DNA from: Atlanticothrix silvestris CENA357
Lineage (GTDB): Bacteria > Cyanobacteriota > Cyanobacteriia > Cyanobacteriales > Nostocaceae
Assembly: GCF_016056295.1 (NCBI RefSeq)
Contig: NZ_JAECZB010000075.1
Location: 55,620-119,619 of the forward strand
Direction of reading: 5' to 3'
DNA: 64,000 bases
The notes under the pieces are model-generated. The model was not told the DNA's origin and did not search any database. It was given only the letters and a program-made list of their open reading frames with translations. The translations under genes and the position numbers were made by a program. Position 1 is the first letter of the stretch. Each line of letters begins with the position of its first letter. Positions 28,805 to 37,435 of the stretch are shown here, in pieces.

Positions 28805-29097
28805 TAGTCATCGAAATATGAAGAGGATAAGGGAGAGTTATTTTCCCGCAGTTCCCCTTGCTTTCCCTATTTCCTCATCTCTTTCATTTATCGATGCACA
28901 GAAGACAGAAAAGTATGAAGTCATTGAAATTGATAGTTCTAAATTTCTTATCAAGGATGTAGATATATCAAGTATTGGCATAAGGATAAATTAATACTTC
29001 AAAAGGATCTCACGCCAACACAAGTGCGATCGCTATGCGCGCCTCGCACGGACTTGATACTATTTCACTTTGAATAATGATACAAATATGCTGGTAA

Positions 29098-29118
29098 GGG
29101 CATGGCAATGCCATGCCC
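29098..29118. repeat. REP-like palindrome
   Basis: GGGCATGGCA-A-TGCCATGCCC, 10-bp perfect arms around one base, followed by CCTACG. It looks like one of the GC-rich palindromic repeats dispersed in Nostoc genomes. A similar, slightly imperfect palindrome (AGACGCGAT.. ) sits at 32061-32081. Confidence 0.6.
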
Positions 29119-29189
29119 CTACGATAAATCTATATGTATCAGGGTTTTCGTGAATTGGTATGAGGCGATCGCAATTGACAAATTTCTGA

Positions 29190-29351
29190 GAAAAGGCAAA
29201 AGCCGCTCTAGATATATCCTGGAACGGCTCGACGAGAGTTGTGTATGCATCGGGGCTTCATAAGCGTAATGCCCCATTTTCTGTATAAGTGATTCGGTAT
29301 ATAGCTCTATACAGCCTGCTTTTGACTCTTTCCGGAAGAAAGACTCAAAAG
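29190..29351 (+). promoter_or_regulatory. Structured 5' leader of the amino-acid transporter operon
   Basis: Four successive dyads: AGCCG/CGGCT (about 29200-29232), GGGGC/GCCCC (about 29252-29276), CTGTATA/TATACAG (29281-29314), and a 13-bp-plus-one-mismatch hairpin 29319-29332 with 29338-29351 around CGGAA. The last ends 67 nt before the transporter ATG, so a riboswitch- or attenuator-like leader is possible. It did not match the glutamine, guanidine or cobalamin riboswitch consensus as I know them. Confidence 0.35.
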
Positions 29352-29418
29352 TTACATTTATATAGTTCCCAAAATTATTCCAATATTAGGGGTGCATCTA
29401 AAATAATTTAGCAAGTCA

Positions 29419-30909
29419 ATGAAGAAACGAAGAGTATGGCTATTTACGATGCTGTTTGGGGCAATGGTAGCAATCAGCGTGATAACAGGTCATAGTAATC
29501 CCCTACAAGCAGCCTCTTCTGTAGGCAAAGACACATTGACAATGATTACTTCACCCGATTATCCTCCCTACGAATTTTATGATACTAAGGGGGGCGATCG
29601 CCAAATTGTTGGTTTTGACATTGATATTGCCAATACCCTTGCTCAAAAACTGGGGTTCAAACTGAAAGTGATGGAATCTGATTTCAATGGATTAATTCCA
29701 GCACTCCAAGCAAATCGGGCTGATTTTGTGATGGCTGGGATGACTCCCACCCCAGAACGAAAGAAAAATGTTGATTTTTCAATTATCTATTACGAGGCCA
29801 AAGATACGATTGTTGCTCCTAAAGGTAGCAACTTGAAACAGCCACAAGACCTTTTAGGAAAAAAGGTTGGGGTGCAGTTGGGAACTATCCAAGAGCAAAA
29901 TGCCAAGAAAATTGCCCAGAAAGTTACAGGTATTCAGCTCAAGCAACTTAACAAAGTGCCTGAAGTAATTCAAGAAATCAAATCTGGGCGTATTGATGCA
30001 GGAATTGTTGAAGATACTGTTGCTAAGGGATTCGCCCAAGCCAACCCAGATTTAGAGTTTAATGTGATTCCCTCAGAGTCAGCAAGTGGATCAGCGATCG
30101 CTTTTCCCCAAGGTTCTCCTTTGGTTGCACCATTTAACAAAGTTCTGCAACAAATGCAGGAAAGCGGTGAACTAAAAAAACTAGCAACCAAGTGGTTTTC
30201 GCAAAACAGCACCATCGATACTGCATCTTTACCGACTACCAAAAGCGGACTAAATTTAGACTTCACCAGAATCCTTCCTGACATTCCCTTTATTCTTCAG
30301 GGAGTTCCCATAACTTTATTGTTCACTCTTTTATCTGTAACTTTGGGGTTAATCTGGGGTACAGTACTTTCCTTGTTAAAAATTACTGGAATTAAGCTCT
30401 TTACCTGGGTTGCTAACGCTTATACCTCAATTTTTCGAGGCACACCCCTGCTGTTACAGTTGGCTTTGGTTTATTACGCTACGCCTCAACTGACAGGCTA
30501 TGATATTTCAGCTTTAGAGGCGGGGGTGTTAACTTTTACCCTCAATTCTGGGGCTTACATGTCAGAAACCATCCGGGGTGGGATTCAAGCAGTGGATAAA
30601 GGACAAAGTGAAGCGGCGATGTCTATGGGGGTTTCCTACTGGTTGATGATGTGGGATGTCATTTTGCCCCAAGCATTAAAGAATATTCTCCCCGCCTTGG
30701 TTAATGAAACTATCGGACTGCTCAAAGATTCTGCCTTAGTGTCAACTATTGGTGTAGTCGAAATATTACGCAGTGCCCAAATTGTAGGCGCAAATAAATA
30801 TATTTACTTTGAACCGCTGTTGTTTGCAGGGTTAATTTATTACGTTTTGGTGATGGGTCTAACCTTTGGTGCATCCGCTTTAGAAAGGAGGTTAAGGCAA
30901 AGTGAGTAA
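29419..30909 (+). CDS. Amino-acid ABC transporter: fused substrate-binding protein and permease
   Basis: A 496-residue fusion. It has a signal/anchor sequence (about 1-32), a periplasmic family-3 amino-acid-binding domain (about 40-265; S-P-D-Y-P-P-Y-E-F, V-G-F-D-I-D-I-A, D-F-N-G-L-I-P-A-L, M-T-P-T-P-E-R), then a HisM/GlnP-type permease (about 290-490; F-R-G-T-P-L-L-L-Q-L and the EAA-like loop E-A-A-M-S-M-G-V-S-Y-W). This architecture is the BgtB type of cyanobacteria, which imports glutamine and basic amino acids with an ATPase partner. Here the ATPase gene overlaps its end by 8 nt, forming an operon, so the pair is a complete transporter. The exact substrate is not certain. Confidence 0.92.
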   Translation: MKKRRVWLFTMLFGAMVAISVITGHSNPLQAASSVGKDTLTMITSPDYPPYEFYDTKGGDRQIVGFDIDIANTLAQKLGFKLKVMESDFNGLIPALQANRADFVMAGMTPTPERKKNVDFSIIYYEAKDTIVAPKGSNLKQPQDLLGKKVGVQLGTIQEQNAKKIAQKVTGIQLKQLNKVPEVIQEIKSGRIDAGIVEDTVAKGFAQANPDLEFNVIPSESASGSAIAFPQGSPLVAPFNKVLQQMQESGELKKLATKWFSQNSTIDTASLPTTKSGLNLDFTRILPDIPFILQGVPITLLFTLLSVTLGLIWGTVLSLLKITGIKLFTWVANAYTSIFRGTPLLLQLALVYYATPQLTGYDISALEAGVLTFTLNSGAYMSETIRGGIQAVDKGQSEAAMSMGVSYWLMMWDVILPQALKNILPALVNETIGLLKDSALVSTIGVVEILRSAQIVGANKYIYFEPLLFAGLIYYVLVMGLTFGASALERRLRQSE

Positions 30910-31636
30910 TACAGTCATTCGCACGGAATTTTTATGTAAGTCGTTTGGTGAACTGGAAGTACTCAAAGATATTTCTACGGTGATTTATCAGGGAGAAGTT
31001 GTAGCGATTTTGGGGCCTTCTGGTTCGGGTAAGTCTACCTTTCTACGTTGTATGAATTTGCTAGAACGCCCTACCAAAGGACGGATCTACTTTCATGAAC
31101 AAGAAATTACTCATCCCAAGGTCAACATCGCTAAAATTCGCCAACGTTTGGTGATGGTATTTCAACACTTTAATTTGTTTCCTCACATGACGGTGCTGCA
31201 AAATGTCACCTACGCACCCATGAAAGTGAAAGGAGTAGATAAGCAGCAAGCGCAAGCAAAGGGGTTGGCGTTGCTGACTAAAGTTGGTTTAGAGGCAAAA
31301 GCAGATGTCTACCCATCTAAATTATCGGGGGGACAAAAACAGCGGGTGGCGATCGCTCGTGCGTTGGCGATGGAACCGGAGATGATTTTATTTGATGAAC
31401 CTACTTCTGCTTTAGACCCAGAGATGGTAAAAGATGTGCTGGAAGTGATGAAAGCCTTAGCAGATACGGGAATCACAATGGCAATCGTCACTCATGAGAT
31501 GGGATTTGCAAGAGAAGTTGCCAGTCGGATTATGTTCCTCGACCAAGGAAGTTTAGCTGAAGATACCACTCCTAGCGAGTTTTTTCAGAATCCGCAGTGC
31601 GATCGCGCTAAGCAGTTTTTGGAAAAAATGCTTTAA
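30902..31636 (+). CDS. Amino-acid ABC transporter ATP-binding protein
   Basis: A 244-residue GlnQ/HisP-type ATPase: Walker [10 protein letters not shown] (about 38-46), Q-loop F-Q-H-F-N-L-F-P-H, signature [10 protein letters not shown], Walker [15 protein letters not shown], and H-loop T-H-E-M-G-F-A. It starts at GTG 30902, eight bases before the end of the upstream fused transporter gene, so translation is coupled. It energises uptake by that protein at the plasma membrane. A terminator follows about 120 nt after the stop. Confidence 0.95.
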   Translation: MSNTVIRTEFLCKSFGELEVLKDISTVIYQGEVVAILGPSGSGKSTFLRCMNLLERPTKGRIYFHEQEITHPKVNIAKIRQRLVMVFQHFNLFPHMTVLQNVTYAPMKVKGVDKQQAQAKGLALLTKVGLEAKADVYPSKLSGGQKQRVAIARALAMEPEMILFDEPTSALDPEMVKDVLEVMKALADTGITMAIVTHEMGFAREVASRIMFLDQGSLAEDTTPSEFFQNPQCDRAKQFLEKML

Positions 31637-31758
31637 CTTCCAAGCTTGAGAAAAGAGCGATCGCATACTTTTCACATCATTGTGACAAATCTGTCATATC
31701 TCTTTGATACGCTGAGTTTAAGTAAACATTCAGTTTGCTCCTTACACCATACCCAAAG

Positions 31759-31793
31759 CCCTCTTGCTGTTTAATGTCAAGAGGGATTTTTTT
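31759..31793 (+). terminator. Terminator of the amino-acid transporter operon
   Basis: A perfect 8-bp GC-rich stem (31759-31766 with 31778-31785), 11-nt loop, then A-T7. Confidence 0.85.
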
Positions 31794-32016
31794 AATTGCA
31801 ATTTGGTGCAGAGAAATTCTCAAAAACTTCAATTAAAATGCTATAGCTAATCTGATAATTGTTTAATCTGAGGAATATTATTGGCTAGTGTTCATCTATA
31901 CATTTATTAGGAAAATATCCAGCTATTTCTCTATCTAATGGCGGAATTAAGATAGTTGATATAAATATTAAATAAATAACTATTCCGATCACCTGACGAA
32001 CTTTAAATTTGTATAT

Positions 32017-32049
32017 CCCCGCTGCTAAATAACAACGGGGAATTTTTTT
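32017..32049 (+). terminator. Second + strand terminator-like hairpin
   Basis: Stem 32017-32024 with 32033-32040 (CCCCG-x-TG, one mismatch), 8-nt loop, then AA-T7. About 230 bp separate it from the first terminator and no gene lies between, so either it is a back-up terminator or a small transcript ends here. Confidence 0.55.
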
Positions 32050-32169
32050 ATCAAGAGGTCAGACGCGATAAATCGCCGTCTCTACAGAAAATTTATTCGT
32101 CAATTATTTATTGACAGACTACTAGCCCCTAGTTCCTAATCCTTAGTTCTAAGATATCCCAAAGATTGC

Positions 32170-32754
32170 CTAACTTTGTTCTTGGGGAACTTGTCCTATT
32201 TGTGCCATTAACTTTTCTTTATCCAGCCTCCGTTTTTTAGCATATAGCTGAATAGTGACTGCCATCAAAATGATCATGCCGAAAATTGCCCAGGCAGCGA
32301 TATCTGTAGGCAAATTGTTCTTAAATACAGCCAGCAATACAATCACCACCAACATAACTGTAGGTGCTTCATTTAAAGCCCGCAACTGCTGACCACTCCA
32401 CCGACATTCATCAGCAGCTAACTTCTTCATGAGACGACCACAATAATGATGATAACCCAGCAGAATAGCCACAAATAGCAGTTTGAAATGTAGCCAACCT
32501 TCTTTTAAAACTTCTGGTTCAGTACTTACTAAACCAATCGCCATTGCTACAGTTACCAACATTCCTGGAGTAGTAATGATGTGGTAAAGGCGTTTTTCCA
32601 TAATTTGATACTGATTTTTCAGTATCGTGCGTGCTGGTTCGGGTTCTTGGTTAGCTTCAACATGATAGATAAAAAGACGCACTAGGTAGAACAACCCAGC
32701 AAACCAAACTACAATACCGATAATATGAAACGCTTTAAACCAGGAATAAGCCAT
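32170..32754 (-). CDS. hemJ: Protoporphyrinogen IX oxidase HemJ
   Basis: A 194-residue membrane protein with about four transmembrane helices. Motifs: K-A-F-H-I-I-G-I-V-V-W-F-A-G-L-F-Y-L near the N-terminus, M-E-K-R-L-Y-H-I-I-T-T-P-G-M, L-H-F-K-L-L-F-V, and Y-H-H-Y-C-G-R. The conserved N-terminal His and the Lys in W-L-H-F-K bind haem in the family. HemJ oxidises protoporphyrinogen IX to protoporphyrin IX, the branch-point precursor of haem and chlorophyll, in most cyanobacteria that lack HemY or HemG. Length is normal and the gene is monocistronic. Confidence 0.93.
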   Translation of the reverse strand: MAYSWFKAFHIIGIVVWFAGLFYLVRLFIYHVEANQEPEPARTILKNQYQIMEKRLYHIITTPGMLVTVAMAIGLVSTEPEVLKEGWLHFKLLFVAILLGYHHYCGRLMKKLAADECRWSGQQLRALNEAPTVMLVVIVLLAVFKNNLPTDIAAWAIFGMIILMAVTIQLYAKKRRLDKEKLMAQIGQVPQEQS

Positions 32755-33015
32755 GAATTGTAACCTGCCTTGATCAACTTGTTTTAAAGTAGCAATAGCC
32801 TAAATGGCTGCAAGTACTCTCATTACTAGGTTACGACAAAACCTTATGCGGTAATTGATGAAGAAGTGTGAATTATCACGACAATATCTTTCTTTGACTT
32901 TAACCAATTTAGTAGTAGAGGCAAGTGTCAAAAAGAGAGTAGCCACTAAACTTTACAGTTTTGGGTTGTATATGGGTTTAAATCAACAGCCAACAATAAA
33001 AATGAGGCTAATTTG

Positions 33016-34053
33016 ATGATTGACAACTATATCCTGGAAATAATGGCTCAAAATCAGATTCCGGGACTCTCTGTTGCTGTGTTACAGGAGGGTGAACCTG
33101 TTTGGGTTAAAGGCTATGGTTTAGCAAATGTGGAACACTCCGTTGCTGCAACCGAACACACAGTTTACGAAATTGCTTCTATCGGTAAAACATTCACCGC
33201 TACACTCATAATGATGTTGTTGGAAGCAGGAGTCATTTCGCTAGACGAAGCGATCGCAAATTATCTTGATGATTTACCTTTAGCTTGGCAAAGTGTCACC
33301 GTTAAGCATATTCTGTCTCATCAATCTGGAATTCCCAGTTATACTGATGATCCCAACTACTGGGAAATTACCCGTCTTGATTTATCCAAATCGGAAATTT
33401 TAGCTTTAGTTAGTGATTTACCCCTGAAGTTTAAACCGGGTGAATTGAGCGCCTATGACAACACAGGTTACTATCTACTAGGCTTGATGCTGGAAAAAAT
33501 AACTGGACAATCTTATGAAGATTTGTTGCGTGATCGCATTTTTTTACCGTTAGGAATGAATGCAACGGGGATGAATAATCCCCAAAACATTGTGCCTCAT
33601 CGGGCTGCTGGCTACCGTTTGTTCAATCAAAAACTGATTAACAAACCTTATTACAGTCCTTCTGTCACATATTCATCTGGGGGGCAACTTTCTAGTGTGG
33701 CGGATATGGTGAAGTGGGAACAAGCACTTAACAATGCAACTCTGCTCAAGCAGTCAACCCTTGATTTAATGTGGACTCCCCATTTACCAAGTCAGGGTAA
33801 TAATTGGGAAAAGCTCAAATATGTAGCAGGTTTAGGTTGGTGGATATTCAATTATGATGGTCGCCGTGTGGTTGGTCACAATGGTTCCATTTTAGGATTT
33901 GCCAGTAATATTACCCGCTTTATAGATGACAATATTACTGTAATTTTATTGTGCAACTTAGACAAAATTTCTCGACCCGATGCGATCGCTAAAGCAATTG
34001 CTGGATATTACTGCCCAAATATTGCAAAATTAGCACTTCAACCTTCATTATGA
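33016..34053 (+). CDS. Serine hydrolase, class C beta-lactamase family
   Basis: A 345-residue protein from the ATG at 33016 (GAGG about 9 nt upstream; the TTG at 33013 is an alternative). The active-site motifs of the class C beta-lactamase/DD-peptidase fold are present: S-I-G-K (55-58, nucleophile Ser and Lys), Y-D-N (147-149), and G-H-N-G-S near residue 285. No signal peptide was found, so it is probably cytoplasmic or exported in another way. Esterase, peptidase or amidase activity is possible; nothing points to antibiotic resistance specifically. Confidence 0.9.
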   Translation: MIDNYILEIMAQNQIPGLSVAVLQEGEPVWVKGYGLANVEHSVAATEHTVYEIASIGKTFTATLIMMLLEAGVISLDEAIANYLDDLPLAWQSVTVKHILSHQSGIPSYTDDPNYWEITRLDLSKSEILALVSDLPLKFKPGELSAYDNTGYYLLGLMLEKITGQSYEDLLRDRIFLPLGMNATGMNNPQNIVPHRAAGYRLFNQKLINKPYYSPSVTYSSGGQLSSVADMVKWEQALNNATLLKQSTLDLMWTPHLPSQGNNWEKLKYVAGLGWWIFNYDGRRVVGHNGSILGFASNITRFIDDNITVILLCNLDKISRPDAIAKAIAGYYCPNIAKLALQPSL

Positions 34054-34060
34054 TTTTGTG

Positions 34061-34912
34061 TTAACTAGATTCAGTGCGACGTACAAAGGGCAACATATCT
34101 TCTAAAATCGTTTTGTGATAGTGTTCTTGAGGATAATGCCCAACGTTATTAAGTTTTATTGTTTCTGTATTTGGTACAGAATTTGCAAAATTTTGTGCCA
34201 TGTCTACAGATAACCAAGGGTCAATCACACCCCATTGCAAAAGAATTGGTTGTTGCCATTGTTTAAAACCAGATTCGATTTCTGTCATTGCTGTCTCAAG
34301 TTGCAAGTTACGAATAGTTGCTAAGAGACTACGTCCAGGAGCAGAACTTTTCAAATAAGGTTTACGATAAACATCCAAATCTTGATCTTCGATGCGGTAA
34401 CGGCTGCCTCCTTCTAAAGTCCGATCAACTAATAGAGGGTCTTGGGTCATCATTTCACCTGCTAAGGGTAAACCCATTTGTTTAATTTTCCAGGGTAATT
34501 TGGCAGCAGTTGAAATTGGTGTATTGAGAATAGCTAAGTTAGCAATTTGTTCAGGATGGCGCAAGGCATATTGTAACCCCACAGAGCCTAAAAAGCCTTG
34601 TACAACTAAAGAAAAACGCTCAATTTCCAACGTTTTGATAAATCTTTCTAAAGCTGTAATAAATGCATCGGGTGTGTAAGCAAAGTCTCGTTTTTCGGGA
34701 TGTGCAGAAAAGCCATAACCGATCCAATCAGGTGCGATCGCTCTTGTTCCCTGTGCTGCTAAAGCTGGTAATATATGCCGCCAACTATAACTTTGTGATA
34801 CTATACCATGCAGTAACAACACTGGCAGTAGGTCAGTTCTACCAATTGGTAAAGATTCACGATAAAACCATTCTAGAGAATCTACTGTTATTTTATGTTC
34901 TGTTGATGACAC
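34061..34912 (-). CDS. Alpha/beta-fold hydrolase homologue lacking the usual nucleophile
   Basis: A 283-residue alpha/beta-fold protein resembling haloalkane-dehalogenase-like members: L-L-L-H-G-I-V-S-Q-S-Y-S-W (33-45), P-D-W-I-G-Y-G-F-S (61-69), strand-turn L-V-V-Q-G-F-L-G-S-V-G-L (102-113), Asp in W-G-V-I-D-P-W and His in V-G-H-Y-P-Q. The position of the nucleophile (Asp or Ser after V-V-Q) is Gly 106. From memory, related chloroplast proteins of plants share this V-V-Q-G pattern, so a non-hydrolytic or altered function is likely. GTG start. The neighbouring 34938-34970 spacer has an ACGCAGAGTCGCAGAG-type repeat. Confidence 0.85.
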   Translation of the reverse strand: MSSTEHKITVDSLEWFYRESLPIGRTDLLPVLLLHGIVSQSYSWRHILPALAAQGTRAIAPDWIGYGFSAHPEKRDFAYTPDAFITALERFIKTLEIERFSLVVQGFLGSVGLQYALRHPEQIANLAILNTPISTAAKLPWKIKQMGLPLAGEMMTQDPLLVDRTLEGGSRYRIEDQDLDVYRKPYLKSSAPGRSLLATIRNLQLETAMTEIESGFKQWQQPILLQWGVIDPWLSVDMAQNFANSVPNTETIKLNNVGHYPQEHYHKTILEDMLPFVRRTESS

Positions 34913-34937
34913 GCTTTTATTTTCCTGGGTTTTGAAT

Positions 34938-34962
34938 GTAAATGCCTCACGCAGAGTCGCAG
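34938..34962. repeat. CACGCAGAG-type dispersed repeat fragment
   Basis: CACGCAGAGTCGCAGAG follows the hydrolase start region. The same style of repeat, with ACGCAAAG units, occurs at 48102-48134. These short sequences are scattered in intergenic DNA of many cyanobacteria. Confidence 0.4.
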
Positions 34963-34993
34963 AGCTAAAAATGTATTTTTTATTGAGAGTTAA

Positions 34994-36097
34994 TTAATTA
35001 GAAATAATCATCTCACGAATTGCATGAGCTGTTGCGGGTGCTAATAAAACGCCGTTGCGATAGTGTCCAGTCGCCAACAGAACATTACTAAACCCTGGTA
35101 GTTCTCCAATCACTGGGGCTGGACGACCTTCAGGACGGGGACGTAATCCTGACCAAGTGCGAATAATAGTTGCTGTAGCTAACTCTGGGCAAAATGCGAT
35201 CGCCTGTTGTTTTACAGACTCTAGCAATTCTTGATGAGGCGTGATCTCATCGCCATTGTTGGGAAATTCTACCGTTGCACCTATCCAATAATCTTTGCCA
35301 CCCACAGGGACGATATGGACATCATTACCTGTAATTGCTGGCTGGAAGTCGGGATTACCTAGTGGATGTTCCAAATGTACTTGTAATGCTTGCCCCAAAA
35401 CAGGGCGAATATCAATTATTTGGTTTAACTGTGCCGTCAATGGTGTCGAACCTAGTCCAGCGGCAATCACAATCCAATCTGCGGGAATTTTTCCGGCTGT
35501 AGTTTCCACAGAAGGACATTTTGCAGATTCTTCTTGATTGTTTCGTTCTGACTTTGGAAGACCTAAAACATTCACACCAAATTTGAAATTAACACCTTTG
35601 TGTTGAGCAGCCGCAACTAAAGCTAACGTCAAAGCAGTTGGATCAATCTGACGGTCTTGTGGAGAATAGACAGCACCAGTAATTTTGGTGTTATTAACTT
35701 GAGGACAGAAATTTTTAAGTTTTGGCGTGTCCCAAATTTCCAATTGCCAGCCTTGAGAGTGGCGAGTTTCTACTAATTTTTCCCATCTAAGGAAATTTTC
35801 TTCTTCCAGACAAAGGCTAAGGATTCCTTGACGGTTGAAAGGGATTTTAGCACCTGTTAAAGACTCCAATTCAGGAATTAAGGTTTCGTAGCGTTGGATG
35901 CTAGTTTGTCGCATCTGCCAAGCCTTGCCCTTAATTTTGTGGCTAATTACGCCCATCAAAACCCCAAGAGCAGCGCCTGTAGAGGCTTGGGCTGGTGGCT
36001 GACGGTCAATAACTGTGATTTTTAGTCCTTTAACTTGACTCAATTCATAGGCGATCGCTGCCCCAACTACACCACAACCGATAATGACTACATTCAT
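34994..36097 (-). CDS. FAD-dependent amino-acid/glycine oxidase-like protein (DAO family)
   Basis: A 367-residue flavoprotein with an N-terminal dinucleotide-binding motif V-V-I-I-G-C-G-V-V-G-A-A-I-A-Y-E (3-18), the Glu/Asp-ending strand V-I-D-R, and the C-terminal V-L-L-A-T-G-H-Y-R-N-G-V-L-L-A-P flavin-binding segment, typical of ThiO/DadA proteins. It probably oxidises glycine or another small amine; ThiO makes dehydroglycine for thiazole synthesis, but no thi genes are near. Monocistronic; a gene-end hairpin repeat lies upstream. Confidence 0.88.
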   Translation of the reverse strand: MNVVIIGCGVVGAAIAYELSQVKGLKITVIDRQPPAQASTGAALGVLMGVISHKIKGKAWQMRQTSIQRYETLIPELESLTGAKIPFNRQGILSLCLEEENFLRWEKLVETRHSQGWQLEIWDTPKLKNFCPQVNNTKITGAVYSPQDRQIDPTALTLALVAAAQHKGVNFKFGVNVLGLPKSERNNQEESAKCPSVETTAGKIPADWIVIAAGLGSTPLTAQLNQIIDIRPVLGQALQVHLEHPLGNPDFQPAITGNDVHIVPVGGKDYWIGATVEFPNNGDEITPHQELLESVKQQAIAFCPELATATIIRTWSGLRPRPEGRPAPVIGELPGFSNVLLATGHYRNGVLLAPATAHAIREMIISN

Positions 36098-36126
36098 GAC
36101 TTTGATGCAAAAATTAAAAGTAAAGA

Positions 36127-36156
36127 GTTAGAAGTTTTAAAGTTGAAACTTCTAAC
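36127..36156. repeat. Gene-end hairpin repeat between psbQ and the FAD oxidase
   Basis: An 11-bp perfect arm GTTAGAAGTTT with AAACTTCTAAC (36127-36137 and 36146-36156, 8-nt loop) lies 16 nt past the psbQ stop on its strand. It belongs with the palindromes at 532-567 and 7587-7641, which use the same AACTTCTAAC vocabulary. Confidence 0.55.
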
Positions 36157-36172
36157 CCCTAACTATTAATTC

Positions 36173-36640
36173 TTAACTCTCCTCGGAGGCACTGCTTGTT
36201 TCAGGAAGCAGATCAAGGAATTTGTCGATGTCTGTAAAAGCAGCTTGGGAATTATTCAAGGCAAGCAAAGTATCACCTTCCCTTGCAGCTTGATCAATTT
36301 TAACCAGATGATTTAACAAATCTCGCGTGATTTGACGGGCTGTGGGTTGGAGTTTGGGTAGAAGGTTGGGAGTGACATAAGCCATACTCAGCCTTGCTTC
36401 TGCCGCGGGGCCATGTATAAAATTACCCACGTCGATCCAATCTTTTCTTTGGATCAACTGTTGCAGTTCTTGTGAGCGATCGCGCACAGATTTAATTTCA
36501 GGAACGTGTACCTGAATTCTTTGCAGATCAACTGCTGTGTAAGTTGGCGGTGCAACTGCCACGCCAGGGCCGCCACAACTAATCAAGAATGTGGCCAATA
36601 ATACTAGAACCAGTGAAAAAATAGAGCGTTGACGCACCAT
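36173..36640 (-). CDS. psbQ: Photosystem II lipoprotein PsbQ (CyanoQ)
   Basis: A 155-residue lipoprotein. The signal peptide has the lipobox T-F-L-I-S-C (Cys 22). The mature helical-bundle domain contains V-P-E-I-K-S-V-R-D-R-S-Q-E-L, the W-I-D-V-G-N-F-I-H-G-P segment and the C-terminal F-T-D-I-D-K-F-L-D-L-L-P, which match cyanobacterial PsbQ. PsbQ is anchored to the lumenal face of thylakoids and stabilises the oxygen-evolving complex and PSII dimers. The promoter lies in the 350-bp spacer upstream (36641-36993), which holds nothing else recognised. Confidence 0.92.
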   Translation of the reverse strand: MVRQRSIFSLVLVLLATFLISCGGPGVAVAPPTYTAVDLQRIQVHVPEIKSVRDRSQELQQLIQRKDWIDVGNFIHGPAAEARLSMAYVTPNLLPKLQPTARQITRDLLNHLVKIDQAAREGDTLLALNNSQAAFTDIDKFLDLLPETSSASEES

Positions 36641-36993
36641 AAACCGAACTTATTTGTTTACCAATAACAGTGTCATTTTAGATCGCTAGCGTGATTTTAT
36701 TGTTCTTATCAACTAGTTAATTTGCTGAAAAACTATGAATCGTCATCTGATATTTTCTACAAGCAAGCTCAATTTTAATATTTTTTAAGTACAATTACTT
36801 AATATGCATATTCCAATAGACCAGCCTTCAAAGAGCAGTTTTGGGCAAGCATAATTATCAGGAAAGTGTGATTTATAGTTGCAAAAACTAAAAGGTATTG
36901 ATAAGCTGAAACACCAAAATGATAAGCCTTCTGGCGGTTTTTCTGTCGTCACATCCAACAAATTAACCGACACAATCATAGGAGTGTTTTTTC

Positions 36994-37422
36994 GTGAACG
37001 CAGCTGAACAGGCAACCAACCTTGAACTCGCCAGCAAGATTGCTGCGGCGGTGAATTTATTTAAATTCGAGTTCCCCGATGCCAAATCGGATCTGAAACC
37101 TTGGAAAAATGACCCAGAAACCAGAGAATTGGTCGATCCAGATTCGATAGACATCGGGTTTCACTTTCCTGGTATTAGCAAATCTTGGCGCAGTCGCAGC
37201 ATCTTGATTCAAATTCGTTTTCATCAAGATCCCATAAATAATTCACGGCGGGCGATCGGTTTAGAAGTAGCTGGCTTTGACCATCGCGGTGAGGCGTGGC
37301 GACTCTCTACAGTAGAAAACTGGAGTTTTGTAGGTGAATCTATACCCTCTCCTCAAATTGGGGATAAACTCAAACAAATTTGTCGCCAGATTTTAGAAGT
37401 GTTTAATAAACCGAGCGATTAA
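36994..37422 (+). CDS. Conserved cyanobacterial protein, function unknown
   Basis: A 142-residue soluble protein starting at GTG 36994, with AGGAG about 9 nt upstream. An N-terminal helix (N-A-A-E-Q-A-T-N-L-E-L-A-S-K-I) is followed by a mixed alpha/beta domain with many charged residues (D-L-K-P-W-K-N-D-P-E-T-R, I-L-I-Q-I-R-F). No motif, signal or membrane segment points to a function. It lies between divergent psbQ and convergent Rieske oxygenase, in its own unit. Confidence 0.78.
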   Translation: MNAAEQATNLELASKIAAAVNLFKFEFPDAKSDLKPWKNDPETRELVDPDSIDIGFHFPGISKSWRSRSILIQIRFHQDPINNSRRAIGLEVAGFDHRGEAWRLSTVENWSFVGESIPSPQIGDKLKQICRQILEVFNKPSD

Positions 37423-37435
37423 GAGGTCGAATTAT

